From positions 62,001 to 126,000 of the forward strand of contig CAVWAL010000005.1 in NCBI GenBank assembly GCA_963752935.1: a stretch of DNA of 64,000 nucleotides. The letters are read 5' to 3'. The notes beneath the pieces were generated by a model. It did not search any database, was not told the DNA's origin, and saw only the letters and a list, made by a program, of their open reading frames with translations. The translations under genes were made by a program, and so were the position numbers. This document shows, in pieces, positions 25,593 to 34,386 of the stretch; the first letter of the stretch is position 1; each line of letters opens with the position of its first letter. The DNA comes from RI-153 sp963752935 (GTDB taxonomy: Bacteria > Chloroflexota > Anaerolineae > Caldilineales > Caldilineaceae).

Positions 25593-27266
25593 ATGTTTCG
25601 ATCAATTCGCTGGCGACTTGTCTTCAGCTATATGGCACTCACCTTGTTGACCGTCAGCCTGGTTGGCCTGCTCACGTTTCGGCTCATCGAAAGCTACATC
25701 GAGCGCCAGGAAATTGAATCACTGACCGCCAATGCAGAGGCTATTGCACAACAGGTGCCCATGTTCATGCGCGATCCGGTGATGCTGACGCAGTTCATTC
25801 AGACGGCATCGTTTTTGGGCAATACACAGGTACGCATTACCACCAACGACGGGCGGCGTTTGATCGATTCTAACAAGCTCGGCCGGGAAAACGGTCTTGC
25901 CTGGTATGTGCCAGGGCAGCGGGAAACAAACGGCGCGACGTCTCCATCGTCCACCTGTGTAACGCTCTCGGTTCCCGATACGCTTGTCATCAATGGCTTG
26001 CAGGGCCAGTTGCAGATATCGCCCGACGAAATCGCCGATGTCGCCATCCACTATTCCACGATCACGATTGAACGGGTGCCCGGCGTATGGGGCAGCCGTC
26101 TCGTCTTCAGCGAACAGCCGAAGCCCAACCCCAGCGTCGACAAAGCCGTTCAAGAGGCGCAGATCCCCGAAAGCGCCGGTGTGGTCGACTGGGACTGGTC
26201 TCAGATTGCGCTGAATCGGGCCGCTGATGCAACAGCGATGATGCGGTCGGTCAAGGTGCCGATTTTACAGGATCAGACGATCCTGGGGTATGTGGAACTC
26301 AGCCATAGTCTCGATGTCACCAGCGAATCGCTGCGCCCGATCCGGCAGGCATTGCTCACCGCAGGCGCGGGGATCGGTCTGCTGGCCGTGGTTGTCGGTC
26401 TGCTGGTGGGCCAGGGGTTGACCTCGCCGATCCGCACCTTGAGCATGGCGGCGCGGCGTATGCGCGGCGGCGATCTGTCGGCCCGCGCCCATGTGCGCAG
26501 TGGCGACGAAATCGGTGAGCTCGCCGTGCAGTTTAACGAGATGGCGGAGCAGCTTCAGACCAGTTTTTCGGAGCTTGCGGCGGAGCGCGATGCGCTGCGA
26601 CTCTTCATAGCCGACGCCTCGCACGAGCTGCGTACGCCCATCACTGCGCTCAAAACCTTTGTCGAGTTGATGCAAGGCCCGGCAGCCAACGACCTTGAGG
26701 CGCAGACGGAATTCTTAAACGAGAGCCAGGCCCAGTTGGATCGGCTGAGTTGGATCACGGCCAATCTGCTCGATCTTTCTCGCCTCGACGCCCATCTGGT
26801 GCAGTTGGAGATCGAACCGCACGCGGCCGACGAGATCCTGGCGGCGGCGGCATCTCCGTTCCGCGCCAGGGCACAGGATCGCAGCATCGATCTGCGTGTG
26901 GAGTCTGCCGACGCCGACTTGATCGTCGATTGCGACAGCAGCCGCATGGGAATGGCGCTCTCTAACTTGATCGAAAATGCGATTAAGTACACACAGGACG
27001 GCGGCACCGTGCAGGTGGGGGCATCGGCCACGCCTGCCGGCATCGAATTGTGGGTAAAAGACAATGGCGCCGGGATTGCGCAGGAAGATCTACCCCACAT
27101 CTTTGAGCGTTTCTACCGCGGACACCACACAGAGGTCTATCCCGACGGCAGTGGGCTGGGGCTGGCGATTGTGCAGAGTGTCGTCCACGCCCATGGCGGG
27201 CGCATCGAAGTCGAAAGCAGGCCGACACAGGGCAGTCGATTCACGATCTGGCTACCGAGCAGATGA
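25593..27266 (+). CDS. Sensor histidine kinase
   Basis: 557 residues from ATG 25593 (GGAG upstream). TM1 about 8-32, an external sensor domain of about 220 residues without a recognised family, TM2 about 255-280, then HAMP (GLTSPIRTLSMAARRMRGGDL). The HisKA box is DASHELRTPITALKTF. The ATPase domain shows N-box NLIENAIKYTQDGG, G1 KDNGAGIAQEDL, F-box FERFYRG and G2 GSGLGLAIVQ. It autophosphorylates on His and should pass phosphate to the OmpR-type regulator upstream. Confidence 0.95.
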   Translation: MFRSIRWRLVFSYMALTLLTVSLVGLLTFRLIESYIERQEIESLTANAEAIAQQVPMFMRDPVMLTQFIQTASFLGNTQVRITTNDGRRLIDSNKLGRENGLAWYVPGQRETNGATSPSSTCVTLSVPDTLVINGLQGQLQISPDEIADVAIHYSTITIERVPGVWGSRLVFSEQPKPNPSVDKAVQEAQIPESAGVVDWDWSQIALNRAADATAMMRSVKVPILQDQTILGYVELSHSLDVTSESLRPIRQALLTAGAGIGLLAVVVGLLVGQGLTSPIRTLSMAARRMRGGDLSARAHVRSGDEIGELAVQFNEMAEQLQTSFSELAAERDALRLFIADASHELRTPITALKTFVELMQGPAANDLEAQTEFLNESQAQLDRLSWITANLLDLSRLDAHLVQLEIEPHAADEILAAAASPFRARAQDRSIDLRVESADADLIVDCDSSRMGMALSNLIENAIKYTQDGGTVQVGASATPAGIELWVKDNGAGIAQEDLPHIFERFYRGHHTEVYPDGSGLGLAIVQSVVHAHGGRIEVESRPTQGSRFTIWLPSR

Positions 27267-27274
27267 GAAAGTCG

Positions 27275-27340
27275 GTAAATCCCGGCGGAAACATGCCGAC
27301 ACGCTCTACCAGGGGCACAGTCGTCCTGTTTCCGCGTCGG
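27275..27340. repeat. Interspersed palindromic repeat, copy A
   Basis: GTAAATCCCGGCGGAAACA (27275-27293) and TGTTTCCGCG (27327-27336) are inverted arms around a 33-nt centre. The outer GTAAATCCCGGCGGAAA matches copies near 36.6 and 42.2 kb. It sits just past the kinase stop. Confidence 0.7.
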
Positions 27341-27379
27341 CCAAAATCGTGCTATTCCTCTCCGCAATGTACTAGCGTT

Positions 27380-28576
27380 TTAGTAAAGCAGGTACGGTTG
27401 AACCCGATCAAACCAGTTGCCGGTCTGAGTCCACTGATCGAGGAGAAGGGACAGCTCTTCCGGCTCCGTCTGCAATGCTTCCCGAATGTCGGTGCGGCCG
27501 ATCAAGCGATCAAAGTGACCGTAGCCAGGCTGATTGGCGGCGGTTGGGTAGGGCAACCACGAAAACTCCTCAGGGTGCAACGCGATGATGTCTGCAAGCA
27601 GGTGTAGCCCCATACGCACAGGATAGAGGCGATGCTGCACGGCGTGAAGCATCACGCCTCGGCAAGGCTCCCCGGCGTACTTGCTCAGATGCGGTATAAA
27701 GTGAACAGGACGCGCCACCACGCCCGGCAGTTCGTGTGCGTTGAAGCGATCACAAAGAGTGCCATGGTCGAGCCAGGGTGCGCCAATCTGCAAGAGCGGC
27801 GACGCTGTGCCGCGTCCTTCGCTGAGGTTTGTCCCTTCGAAGAGGCAGGTGCCCGGGTAGACTAAGGCAGCGTCAAAAGTGGAAAGCGATGGCGATGTAG
27901 GCACGAAGGGATTCCCCGTTTCGGGCCAGTACATTGTCCGTAACCAGCCGGTGACCTTGATGACGCTCAGTTCAAACGAGAACTGGTTTTCGGCGTACCA
28001 GAGTTGAGCCAGTTCACCGGCGGTCAACGAGTGGCGCACAGGGATATTCCAACGACCGACGAAGGTGGAAATCGCCGGATCAAGCATGGGTCCTTCGGCA
28101 TAGCGGAACTCGCCGCCGATGGGATCGGGGCGATCCAACACCCAGAGTGGCGTTCCAGCCTCCTGGCAAGCCTCCATGACGTATGAAAGCGTCCAAATGT
28201 ACGTGTAAAAACGCGCGCCTATATCGGGGATGTCGAAGAGTACCAAATCGAGATCGGCGAAATCCTCGACTGCCGGGCGAAAGCGTTCCCCATACAGGCT
28301 GCGCACGGGGATCCCGGTTAACGTGTCCACAGCATCCTCGATGACGGCGCCGTCGGCGGCAGCAGCGCCGATGCCATGTTCGGGCGAGAAGAGGCGCAGC
28401 GGCGCTATGCCCGCACGCTGCAAAGCCAATCGACTGGGCGTCATCTGCCCATAAGCGACGCCGGTGGTGGCGGCATCATTCGTCACCATGCCAATACGCA
28501 GTCCTTGTAGATCGCTGCGCAGGCCGGCAAGCAACATATCGATCCCAAAGCGAACCGGTGTAGAAGGGGTTGTCAT
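27380..28576 (-). CDS. DUF1343 (NamZ-like) exo-beta-N-acetylmuramidase family protein
   Basis: 398 residues from ATG 28576. Family motifs are LFSPEHGIGA (about 63-72), LVLFDIPDIGARFYTYIWTL, LWVLDRPDPIGG and FEGTNLSEGRGTASPL. DUF1343 includes NamZ of Bacillus, which removes MurNAc from the ends of peptidoglycan fragments. No signal peptide is visible, so it may act on imported muropeptides in the cytosol. There are no other muropeptide-recycling genes nearby. Confidence 0.9.
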   Translation of the reverse strand: MTTPSTPVRFGIDMLLAGLRSDLQGLRIGMVTNDAATTGVAYGQMTPSRLALQRAGIAPLRLFSPEHGIGAAAADGAVIEDAVDTLTGIPVRSLYGERFRPAVEDFADLDLVLFDIPDIGARFYTYIWTLSYVMEACQEAGTPLWVLDRPDPIGGEFRYAEGPMLDPAISTFVGRWNIPVRHSLTAGELAQLWYAENQFSFELSVIKVTGWLRTMYWPETGNPFVPTSPSLSTFDAALVYPGTCLFEGTNLSEGRGTASPLLQIGAPWLDHGTLCDRFNAHELPGVVARPVHFIPHLSKYAGEPCRGVMLHAVQHRLYPVRMGLHLLADIIALHPEEFSWLPYPTAANQPGYGHFDRLIGRTDIREALQTEPEELSLLLDQWTQTGNWFDRVQPYLLY

Positions 28577-28623
28577 GGCCAGATTCCTCGAGGTGGGTGG
28601 TGGAAACAAAATAGGAAAAGCAA

Positions 28624-28647
28624 CGAGGCGCCCGGTGGGGCGCCTCG
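28624..28647. terminator. Terminator between Trm112-like and DUF1343 genes
   Basis: CGAGGCGCCC and GGGCGCCTCG form a 10-bp GC-rich stem with a 4-nt loop. On the reverse strand it is followed by TTGCTTTTCCTATTTTG, fitting termination after the Trm112-like gene; on the forward strand TTTT follows too. Confidence 0.8.
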
Positions 28648-28730
28648 TTTTCGTTCAGAACAGGTTCGTTCAGAACAGTGCCGGATCATGCAGTGGCTCA
28701 CATCCTGGGCGCACGGCATGCGAAGGGCGA

Positions 28731-29123
28731 TCAGCCTGCGGCTTCGCTGGCTTTGTCCTGTTGACCGCTGCCGTTCGCTGTAACCCGGCTGCGATCCTGA
28801 TACTTCTTGCCTTCTTCGATCAACATCACAGGGATGCCGTTGCGAATCGGGTAGCGATACCCTGTGCGCGGATTGAGCAGGAACTTACCGTCGTCGACCA
28901 GTTCAAGCGAACCCTTGTCTTCAGGATCGACGAGGATTTCGAGCAACTGTGGACTGAGATCACCGCCCAACGGTGCATCTTCCAGCGGCGTTACAGGGCT
29001 TTCGGGCAACACCCCGGCGCCGGAGCCTTGCTGCGCAGATTGCGGGGCCAGCATCTTTTGAATGGCGTAAACAACGCCGGCAACAAAGCCGACGAACAGA
29101 AGAAACTTCAAGAACTTCTTCAT
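28731..29123 (-). CDS. Membrane-anchored Trm112-like protein without zinc cysteines
   Basis: 130 residues. A single N-terminal helix (about 5-23) is followed by a linker and a Trm112/UPF0434-like core: LLEILVDPEDKGSLELV, then RTGYRYPIRNGIPVMLIEE. In typical members the first motif is LLxxLVCPxCKG; here both cysteines are Asp, so zinc binding is lost. The C-terminal tail is polar. Trm112 proteins activate methyltransferases or act as small folding partners. An anchored, zinc-less form may be an adapted scaffold. It stands alone, divergent from the recombinase-like gene. Confidence 0.82.
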   Translation of the reverse strand: MKKFLKFLLFVGFVAGVVYAIQKMLAPQSAQQGSGAGVLPESPVTPLEDAPLGGDLSPQLLEILVDPEDKGSLELVDDGKFLLNPRTGYRYPIRNGIPVMLIEEGKKYQDRSRVTANGSGQQDKASEAAG

Positions 29124-29319
29124 CTTACCCTCCTGTCATGCATACAGATATTGTGTCAAATGGATGCTCCACACAAACAACCATGGAGCGGAACAGATAT
29201 GTTCATCATAGCACAGCCGCCCCCTGAAATGGAAACGCAGATCTGCGATCTTCGCCGCGCAAGTCTAAAGGTGCATCTTTTTTTGCCTGATGGCTATGCG
29301 ATCCACACGTTTGGTTAGA

Positions 29320-29348
29320 TTGCCAAATATGGCGCATGCCGCTATATT
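29320..29348 (+). promoter_or_regulatory. Promoter for the recombinase-like gene
   Basis: TTGCCA (29320-29325), 17 nt, TATATT (29343-29348) is a good sigma-70-type match, about 100 nt before the ATG at 29450 and inside the 326-bp divergent gap. The remainder of the gap shows no other recognised feature. Confidence 0.6.
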
Positions 29349-29449
29349 GATGTGTAAACTATCCGAAATTTTCTGATGTCCGAGCACGCGACGACGGGAG
29401 TGACACCCTCGTTCTTTCGGAATGGATGTCCAAACGCAAAGGAGCCATC

Positions 29450-30436
29450 ATGGATCGTCCACACCCTTCTTCAGTAGATCAACCAGTGGCAGAAGGCAAT
29501 CAGGTTCAGGGCGAGCAAGAGCAGGTTGAACTGGATCCTGCCACCAGTGCCCCGCCGCCTCTGCGCGCCAATAGCAGTCTGCTCGATGCAGTTTCCGCGT
29601 TCGATGAATATATGCTCGGCAAAGGTTTTAGCGACAACACGATCAAAGCCTTTCGCAATGATCTAAAGATCTTACGCGCCTTTATGGATGATGCCGCCCT
29701 GTTGCGACAGATCCAGACCACTCATCTCAATGACTTTTTAGAATGGATGCAGAGTGAGCGGGGCCGCCCATGTAGCGCCAAGACATTGGCCCGTCGCATC
29801 ACGACGCTCAAGGTCTTTTTTGGGTGGTTGCACAGCACCGGCGTCATCGGCACCGATCCGGCGGAGGCGCTGGTACAGCAGACCGTGCGCACGCCGCTCC
29901 CCACCATCCTGCAAGACGACGAGATCAGCCGGCTCATCCGCGTCTGCCAGGATCTACTGTGGGACCGCAACAAAACCGACGCCCGACCCTACGTATTGGT
30001 TAGCCTGTTGCTGCAAACGGGGATGAAGAAAGGCGAATGCGCCAACGTTCTGGTCGAAGACATTGACCGATCCAAACCGCAAACGCCAGAAGTGCAGATC
30101 CGCTACAACGATGTACGCTACGCCCACAAAAATCGAACGCTGCCGTTGCATCCTAACTTTCTTAAGCCAATGGAGCAGTACCTTACCCAATACAAGCCCG
30201 AGCGCTACTTGTTTGAATGCACGCCACGCAACCTCGAATACGTCCTCGATGAGGTGGGCAAGCTGGCCGAAATTCACCGCCTGCAAGTAGGGTTCGAGAC
30301 GTTGCGCTGGACGTGTGCAGTGCGAGACTTCCGCAATGGCATGCCGCCGGAGCAGATCCGACACAAAATGGGGTTGAGCAAGGTATCCTGGCGCGATACC
30401 AGCGAGAAGATTCACCGGCTGGCGGGACATGGCTGA
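29450..30436 (+). CDS. Tyrosine recombinase-like protein lacking most catalytic residues
   Basis: 328 residues with AAAGGAG before ATG 29450. After a disordered N-terminus (1-45), a SAM-like core-binding domain (about 48-135) and a recombinase-type C-terminal domain can be aligned. The expected Arg I is Lys (TGMKKGEC instead of TGLRxSEL). The His-x-x-Arg box reads ETLRWT, keeping only Arg. The LGH motif is MGLS, and the Tyr position near TSEKIHRL has no Tyr. The hairpin Lys in AHKNRTLPLH remains. Strand exchange is therefore unlikely; it may be a DNA-binding or architectural derivative. No att sites or prophage genes adjoin it. Confidence 0.85.
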   Translation: MDRPHPSSVDQPVAEGNQVQGEQEQVELDPATSAPPPLRANSSLLDAVSAFDEYMLGKGFSDNTIKAFRNDLKILRAFMDDAALLRQIQTTHLNDFLEWMQSERGRPCSAKTLARRITTLKVFFGWLHSTGVIGTDPAEALVQQTVRTPLPTILQDDEISRLIRVCQDLLWDRNKTDARPYVLVSLLLQTGMKKGECANVLVEDIDRSKPQTPEVQIRYNDVRYAHKNRTLPLHPNFLKPMEQYLTQYKPERYLFECTPRNLEYVLDEVGKLAEIHRLQVGFETLRWTCAVRDFRNGMPPEQIRHKMGLSKVSWRDTSEKIHRLAGHG

Positions 30437-30464
30437 GCCGCACACAAGATCTAGGGTTGCCTAT

Positions 30465-30501
30465 AAAGAACGCCGACGGTCAGCAGCCGTCGGCGTTCTT
30501 T
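30465..30501. terminator. Strong terminator after the recombinase-like gene
   Basis: AAAGAACGCCGACGG and CCGTCGGCGTTCTTT form a perfect 15-bp stem with a 7-nt loop between convergent genes. A/T-rich ends on both sides make it suitable for both directions. Confidence 0.9.
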
Positions 30502-30537
30502 GATGATGCAGCACACTGTTATCTTGACCCCGTATTT

Positions 30538-32019
30538 CTATCTTGACCCGGCATCATTGCTCTGAGTGGCGGGCAAGAACGAGCGGAATGAACTCTGATA
30601 GCGTAAGTGTACACTCAAGTACGTGTCCGACCAGCCGCCAATCAGATAGAGATACCCGACAGAGCTGGCGGCTGCCCCCAAATGACGCCATTCCTCGGCA
30701 ATCGGCGAGGGGAAGTGACTCCACAACCCCGTTGCCGGATCGAAGCGCTCGAGCGTGCTCACCGTCTTTCCCCAGCCGCCACCTACCGCGAAAATGGCCA
30801 GGCCATCATAGAGCAGATGCATGCCGCCACGAGGCGTCGAGAGCGGGGGGAGCGACTCCCAATCCTGATCGACCAGGTTGTAGCGCTGCGATTGATCCAA
30901 TTCGCGCTGCCCGTCGTAACCACCGGCTATGTAGAGGAAATTGTCCACAATAACGGCGCCACCGAAGGCGTGAGCGTTCGCCATCTCGGTCACAACACGC
31001 CAATCCGCCGCCGTAACGGGTTCCTCGTGCGGCAGATCGAGCTGCCAGACCTCGTCGTGCATGGCTTCGCCATCCCATCCACCGAGCAAGTAGAGCGCCT
31101 CGGGCGTGGCTACCAGCGATGACCCGGCCAGCGGCGCCGGCAGATCCCCCGCAATCGTCCACGTATCGGCCGTGGTATCGTAGCGCAAGAAGGTTGAACT
31201 GACGGAAAGTTCTGTCTCGCCCATCTGCCCACCGTCGATGGCAGGGGTAGTGCCACCGGCCACGTAGATCTGGTCGTTGATGGCGACTGCGCCCAGATTG
31301 GAGAGCGGCAGCGGCAGCGGTTCACGCGGTATCCATTCGTTCAGGTCGAGATCATACATATCGAGGGATGCGGAAATGGCGCCGCCGGCGCGTTCCCCAC
31401 CAAGCGCATAAAGTCGCTTGCCCTCACTCATGACCAAGGCCAGCCGACTGCGCGCTGCGGGCAACGGTGTCTGCGAACTCCACCGCGGCATGACGTCGAC
31501 GGCGGGCTGCCCCAACGCCGTGTCACTACTGTCGCTGAGCAAGTTCGAAGGTGCAGACAGCGTGTTGCCCGACCAGGTTGGCAGGAAGAGTAACACAACC
31601 ACCAACACAAGTATGGCCAACAGATAGATTGGTTGCCAGAAAAAGGGCAGGCCTACCGTATCGGCCAACGGTTCAGGATCAGGATAGATCTCCTCCGCCG
31701 GGGCAACGACAGGAACCTCGATCCCGGGCAGCACCATCCATCCTTGTTGCAACAGGACGAGCGATGCTTCAGTGCGGCTGCTGACCCCCAATTTCTCGTA
31801 AATGTTGCGCAGATGCACCTTCACCGTATGCGGGCTGATGACGAGTTCTTCGGCGATCTCGTTATTGCTGACGCCAGTGGCGAGTAGTTTCGCCACGTCC
31901 ATCTCGCGCTCGCTAAGCGGATTTTCAGGCAGACGCGCTGCGACCGCCGCCGATTGAGACTCACCCGGCGCGGATGCCGCTAACGGTTGATCGATTTTTT
32001 CCTGAACAGTTTTGTCACT
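30538..32019 (-). CDS. Membrane regulator: LuxR-type HTH, transmembrane helix, Kelch propeller
   Basis: 493 residues from a GTG at 32019; a TTG at 32061 would add 14 residues and neither has a good ribosome site. A LuxR/GerE HTH lies at about 33-94 (LSEREMDVAKLLATGVSNNEIAEELV, SPHTVKVHLRNIYEKLGV). One strong helix follows at about 123-147 (IYLLAILVLVVVLLFLPTW), then roughly six Kelch blades (YALGGERAGG, YVAGGTT, YLLGGWDG, YIAGGYDG, FAVGGGWG, YLIGGWSD). The predicted topology puts DNA-binding inside and the propeller outside, giving a one-component membrane sensor. The outer domain may bind glycans or proteins. Confidence 0.88.
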   Translation of the reverse strand, partial: SDKTVQEKIDQPLAASAPGESQSAAVAARLPENPLSEREMDVAKLLATGVSNNEIAEELVISPHTVKVHLRNIYEKLGVSSRTEASLVLLQQGWMVLPGIEVPVVAPAEEIYPDPEPLADTVGLPFFWQPIYLLAILVLVVVLLFLPTWSGNTLSAPSNLLSDSSDTALGQPAVDVMPRWSSQTPLPAARSRLALVMSEGKRLYALGGERAGGAISASLDMYDLDLNEWIPREPLPLPLSNLGAVAINDQIYVAGGTTPAIDGGQMGETELSVSSTFLRYDTTADTWTIAGDLPAPLAGSSLVATPEALYLLGGWDGEAMHDEVWQLDLPHEEPVTAADWRVVTEMANAHAFGGAVIVDNFLYIAGGYDGQRELDQSQRYNLVDQDWESLPPLSTPRGGMHLLYDGLAIFAVGGGWGKTVSTLERFDPATGLWSHFPSPIAEEWRHLGAAASSVGYLYLIGGWSDTYLSVHLRYQSSFRSFLPATQSNDAGSR

Positions 32020-32087
32020 CACGGGTTCATTATTCCACAAAAGCGGTGTGGCTTCAAACAAAACGACGCCGGCAGGCGAGAGGAGAC

Positions 32088-32840
32088 CTATGTACCGACG
32101 ACGATGCCGCCGTCTACGCGCAGGACGATGCCGTTGATAAACGAGGCTTCGTCGCTGGCCAGCCAGAGATAGGCGTTGGCCACGTCAAGGACGGTGCCGG
32201 CGCGACGTAGAGGCGTTCTGCCGACCATGCCGTCGTAAATGGGCTGCGGCATCTGCGCCGTCATTTCGGTTTCAATGAAACCGGGGGCCACGGCGTTGAC
32301 GCGGATCCCCTTGGGGCCGAGTTCGCGCGCCCAGACCTTGGTCATGCCGATCACGGCAGACTTGGTGGCGACATAGTTCGTCTGACCAAAGTTGCCGTCG
32401 ATGCCGACGACGCTGCTGGCATTGAGGATCACGCCGCTGCCCTGTTCGATCATCTGCATGGCGGCGGCCTGGCCACAGTTGTAGACACCCTTGAGGTTAA
32501 CACTGACCACCAGATCAAACTGATCCTCGGTCATTTTTCGTAGCTGAGCGTCGCGCAGCAGGCCGGCATTGTTGACGAGTATATCGAGCCGCCCGAATTG
32601 GGCCACGGTCCGCGCGATGAGATCTTGCACGCTGCCCCGATCCGCCACATCCACGGGCAAGAAAATGGCCGATCCAGCCTCCGCGCGCAGACGTGAGGCC
32701 GTGGCCTCCCCCTCCTCGGCGTTGACATCACAGAGGACAACCTGGGCGCCTTCCTCGGCAAAGCGACGCGCCGTTTCTGCTCCGATCCCGCGTGCGGCGC
32801 CGGTAACAATGGCAACTTTGTCTTGTAAACGGTTTGTCAT
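32088..32840 (-). CDS. SDR-family 3-oxoacyl reductase (FabG/PhaB-like)
   Basis: 250 residues. NAD(P) motif TGAARGIGA, NNAG, and the catalytic set Ser in NASSVVG, YVATK with Tyr and Lys. The C-terminus SFINGIVLRVDGGIVVG is typical of FabG-like short-chain dehydrogenases. Placement directly after an acetyl-CoA acetyltransferase, 40 nt apart, suggests acetoacetyl-CoA reductase for polyhydroxyalkanoate or a general 3-hydroxyacyl step, but no PHA synthase is in the window. Confidence 0.9.
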   Translation of the reverse strand: MTNRLQDKVAIVTGAARGIGAETARRFAEEGAQVVLCDVNAEEGEATASRLRAEAGSAIFLPVDVADRGSVQDLIARTVAQFGRLDILVNNAGLLRDAQLRKMTEDQFDLVVSVNLKGVYNCGQAAAMQMIEQGSGVILNASSVVGIDGNFGQTNYVATKSAVIGMTKVWARELGPKGIRVNAVAPGFIETEMTAQMPQPIYDGMVGRTPLRRAGTVLDVANAYLWLASDEASFINGIVLRVDGGIVVGT

Positions 32841-32880
32841 GGGAGCATCTCTTTCTGCGAGAAGGAGCCACGGTGACCCC

Positions 32881-34071
32881 TTATGCCATAAGTTCGACCG
32901 CGAGCGCCACGGCTTCGCCGCCGCCTAGACAGAGGGTGGCGATGCCGCTGTGCAGGTTGCGCTGGCGCAGGGCGTAGATCAGCGTGACGAGGACCCGCGC
33001 GCCCGACGCCCCCAGTGGATGGCCCAGGGCGATGGCCCCACCGTTGACGTTGACGCGGTTTCCGTCCAGCCTCAATTCGCGCAGATCGGCGACAGTTTGG
33101 GCGGCAAAGGCCTCGTTGATCTCGACTAAATCGAAATCCGTGACGGTGCGATCGAGTCTCTCCACCAGTTTGCGCACAGCATGGATGGGTGCGCCAAAGA
33201 TGGCTACGGGATCGACGGCGGCCTGGGCATAACCGGTAATCCGCGCCAACGGCGTCAATCCGTGGGCACGTGCGAAGGCACCGCTACACACGATGAGTGC
33301 GGCGGCCCCGTCACTAATCGGTGACGAATTCCCCGCGGTGACGGTTCCATCGGCGTCGAAGACTGGTTTGAGCGCGGCCAGCGCCTGGGCCGAGGTGTCG
33401 GCGCGGGGGATTTCGTCGGCGATAAACGGCACAGTTTGGCGACGATGCACCACGCCAACAGGCGTGAGCTCGGCGGCAAACTGGCCGCTTTGTTGCGCGG
33501 CCAGCGCGCGCCGGTGACTTTGCAGCGCCCAGGCATCTTGAGCCTCACGGCTGACGCCGTAGCGGCGACCGATCCACTCGGCGCTGTTGCCCATGTGATG
33601 ATCCTCGAACGGGCACCACAGCCCATCATGGATCATGGCGTCGATCAGTGTCTGATTGTTGATGCGATAGCCGAAGCGGGCGCCCGGCAGCAAATAGGGA
33701 GCCAGGTTCATATTTTCCATGCCGCCGGCGACAAAGAGGTTGCCGTCGCCGGCGCGGATGGCCTGGGCCGCCAGCATCACCGTCTTCAGCCCGCTGCCGC
33801 AGACCTTGTTGACCGTTGTGGCGCCGACCGAAGCCGGAATCCCCGCAGCGATGGCAGCCTGTCGCGCCGGAGCCTGCCCTACACCGGCCTGGAGGACGTT
33901 GCCCATCAACACCTCGTCCACTGCCGCAGGATCGATACCGGCCCGATCCACGGCGGCGCGAATCGCCGCCGCACCCAGTTCCGGAGCGGGGATCGCTTGC
34001 AGCGTGCCCTGGAATTTGCCGATGGGGGTTCGCGCGGCGCCGACAATCACCACATCGTTGTCAATTGTCAT
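32881..34071 (-). CDS. Acetyl-CoA acetyltransferase (thiolase)
   Basis: 396 residues; GGAGG precedes ATG 34071. Active-site Cys in NKVCGSGLKTV (about 89), His in GHPLGASGARV and second Cys in CLGGGEAVAL are all present. N-terminal VVIVGAARTPIGKFQGTL is typical of biosynthetic thiolases. It condenses two acetyl-CoA to acetoacetyl-CoA or does the reverse. It pairs with the SDR gene downstream. Confidence 0.94.
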   Translation of the reverse strand: MTIDNDVVIVGAARTPIGKFQGTLQAIPAPELGAAAIRAAVDRAGIDPAAVDEVLMGNVLQAGVGQAPARQAAIAAGIPASVGATTVNKVCGSGLKTVMLAAQAIRAGDGNLFVAGGMENMNLAPYLLPGARFGYRINNQTLIDAMIHDGLWCPFEDHHMGNSAEWIGRRYGVSREAQDAWALQSHRRALAAQQSGQFAAELTPVGVVHRRQTVPFIADEIPRADTSAQALAALKPVFDADGTVTAGNSSPISDGAAALIVCSGAFARAHGLTPLARITGYAQAAVDPVAIFGAPIHAVRKLVERLDRTVTDFDLVEINEAFAAQTVADLRELRLDGNRVNVNGGAIALGHPLGASGARVLVTLIYALRQRNLHSGIATLCLGGGEAVALAVELMA

Positions 34072-34075
34072 CGTT

Positions 34076-34386
34076 TCACCTCCAGCGGGCGAGCGCACGT
34101 TCGGCGCGGTCAAAATAGATGGACAGTTGTTGTTGCTTCACCTCACGCCAGCCCTGCACAGGTTCGACAAGCCGATTATCAAGTCCTTGGCCGGTTTCAT
34201 GTAAGTAACGGGCAATGCGCAGCGTCCACCAGACCAGCATGAGCGGTAGGTAGGTTTCGATGCGATTGCGACAGCCAACGTCATCGACGTGGACGACGTA
34301 CTTGTCCACGAACCAGTGCCAGCGGTCGTCGGGGACGTCCAGATGGGCGATGCGATGGTTGAATCGGCGACCTTGGGGTCTGTCAT
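34076..34386 (-). pseudogene. Short remnant resembling a phosphotransferase C-terminus, frameshifted
   Basis: An ATG at 34386 overlaps the ksgA stop as ATGA and starts MTDPKVADSTIA, after which the frame becomes nonsensical. From about 34345 another frame reads HLDVPDDRWHWFVDKYVVHV, then DDVGCRNRIETYLPLMLVWW, and ends with TGA 4 nt before the thiolase ATG. Together they resemble the end of an APH/choline-kinase-type phosphotransferase (DPKVAD near the metal-binding segment, then helices). The N-terminal lobe is absent. A short real gene starting at GTG 34309 (77 residues) is the alternative. Confidence 0.4.

Noticed and set aside
29124..30540. Integrated element around the recombinase-like gene
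   Set aside because: No direct repeats, tRNA target, phage or cargo genes are present and the recombinase lacks catalytic residues.
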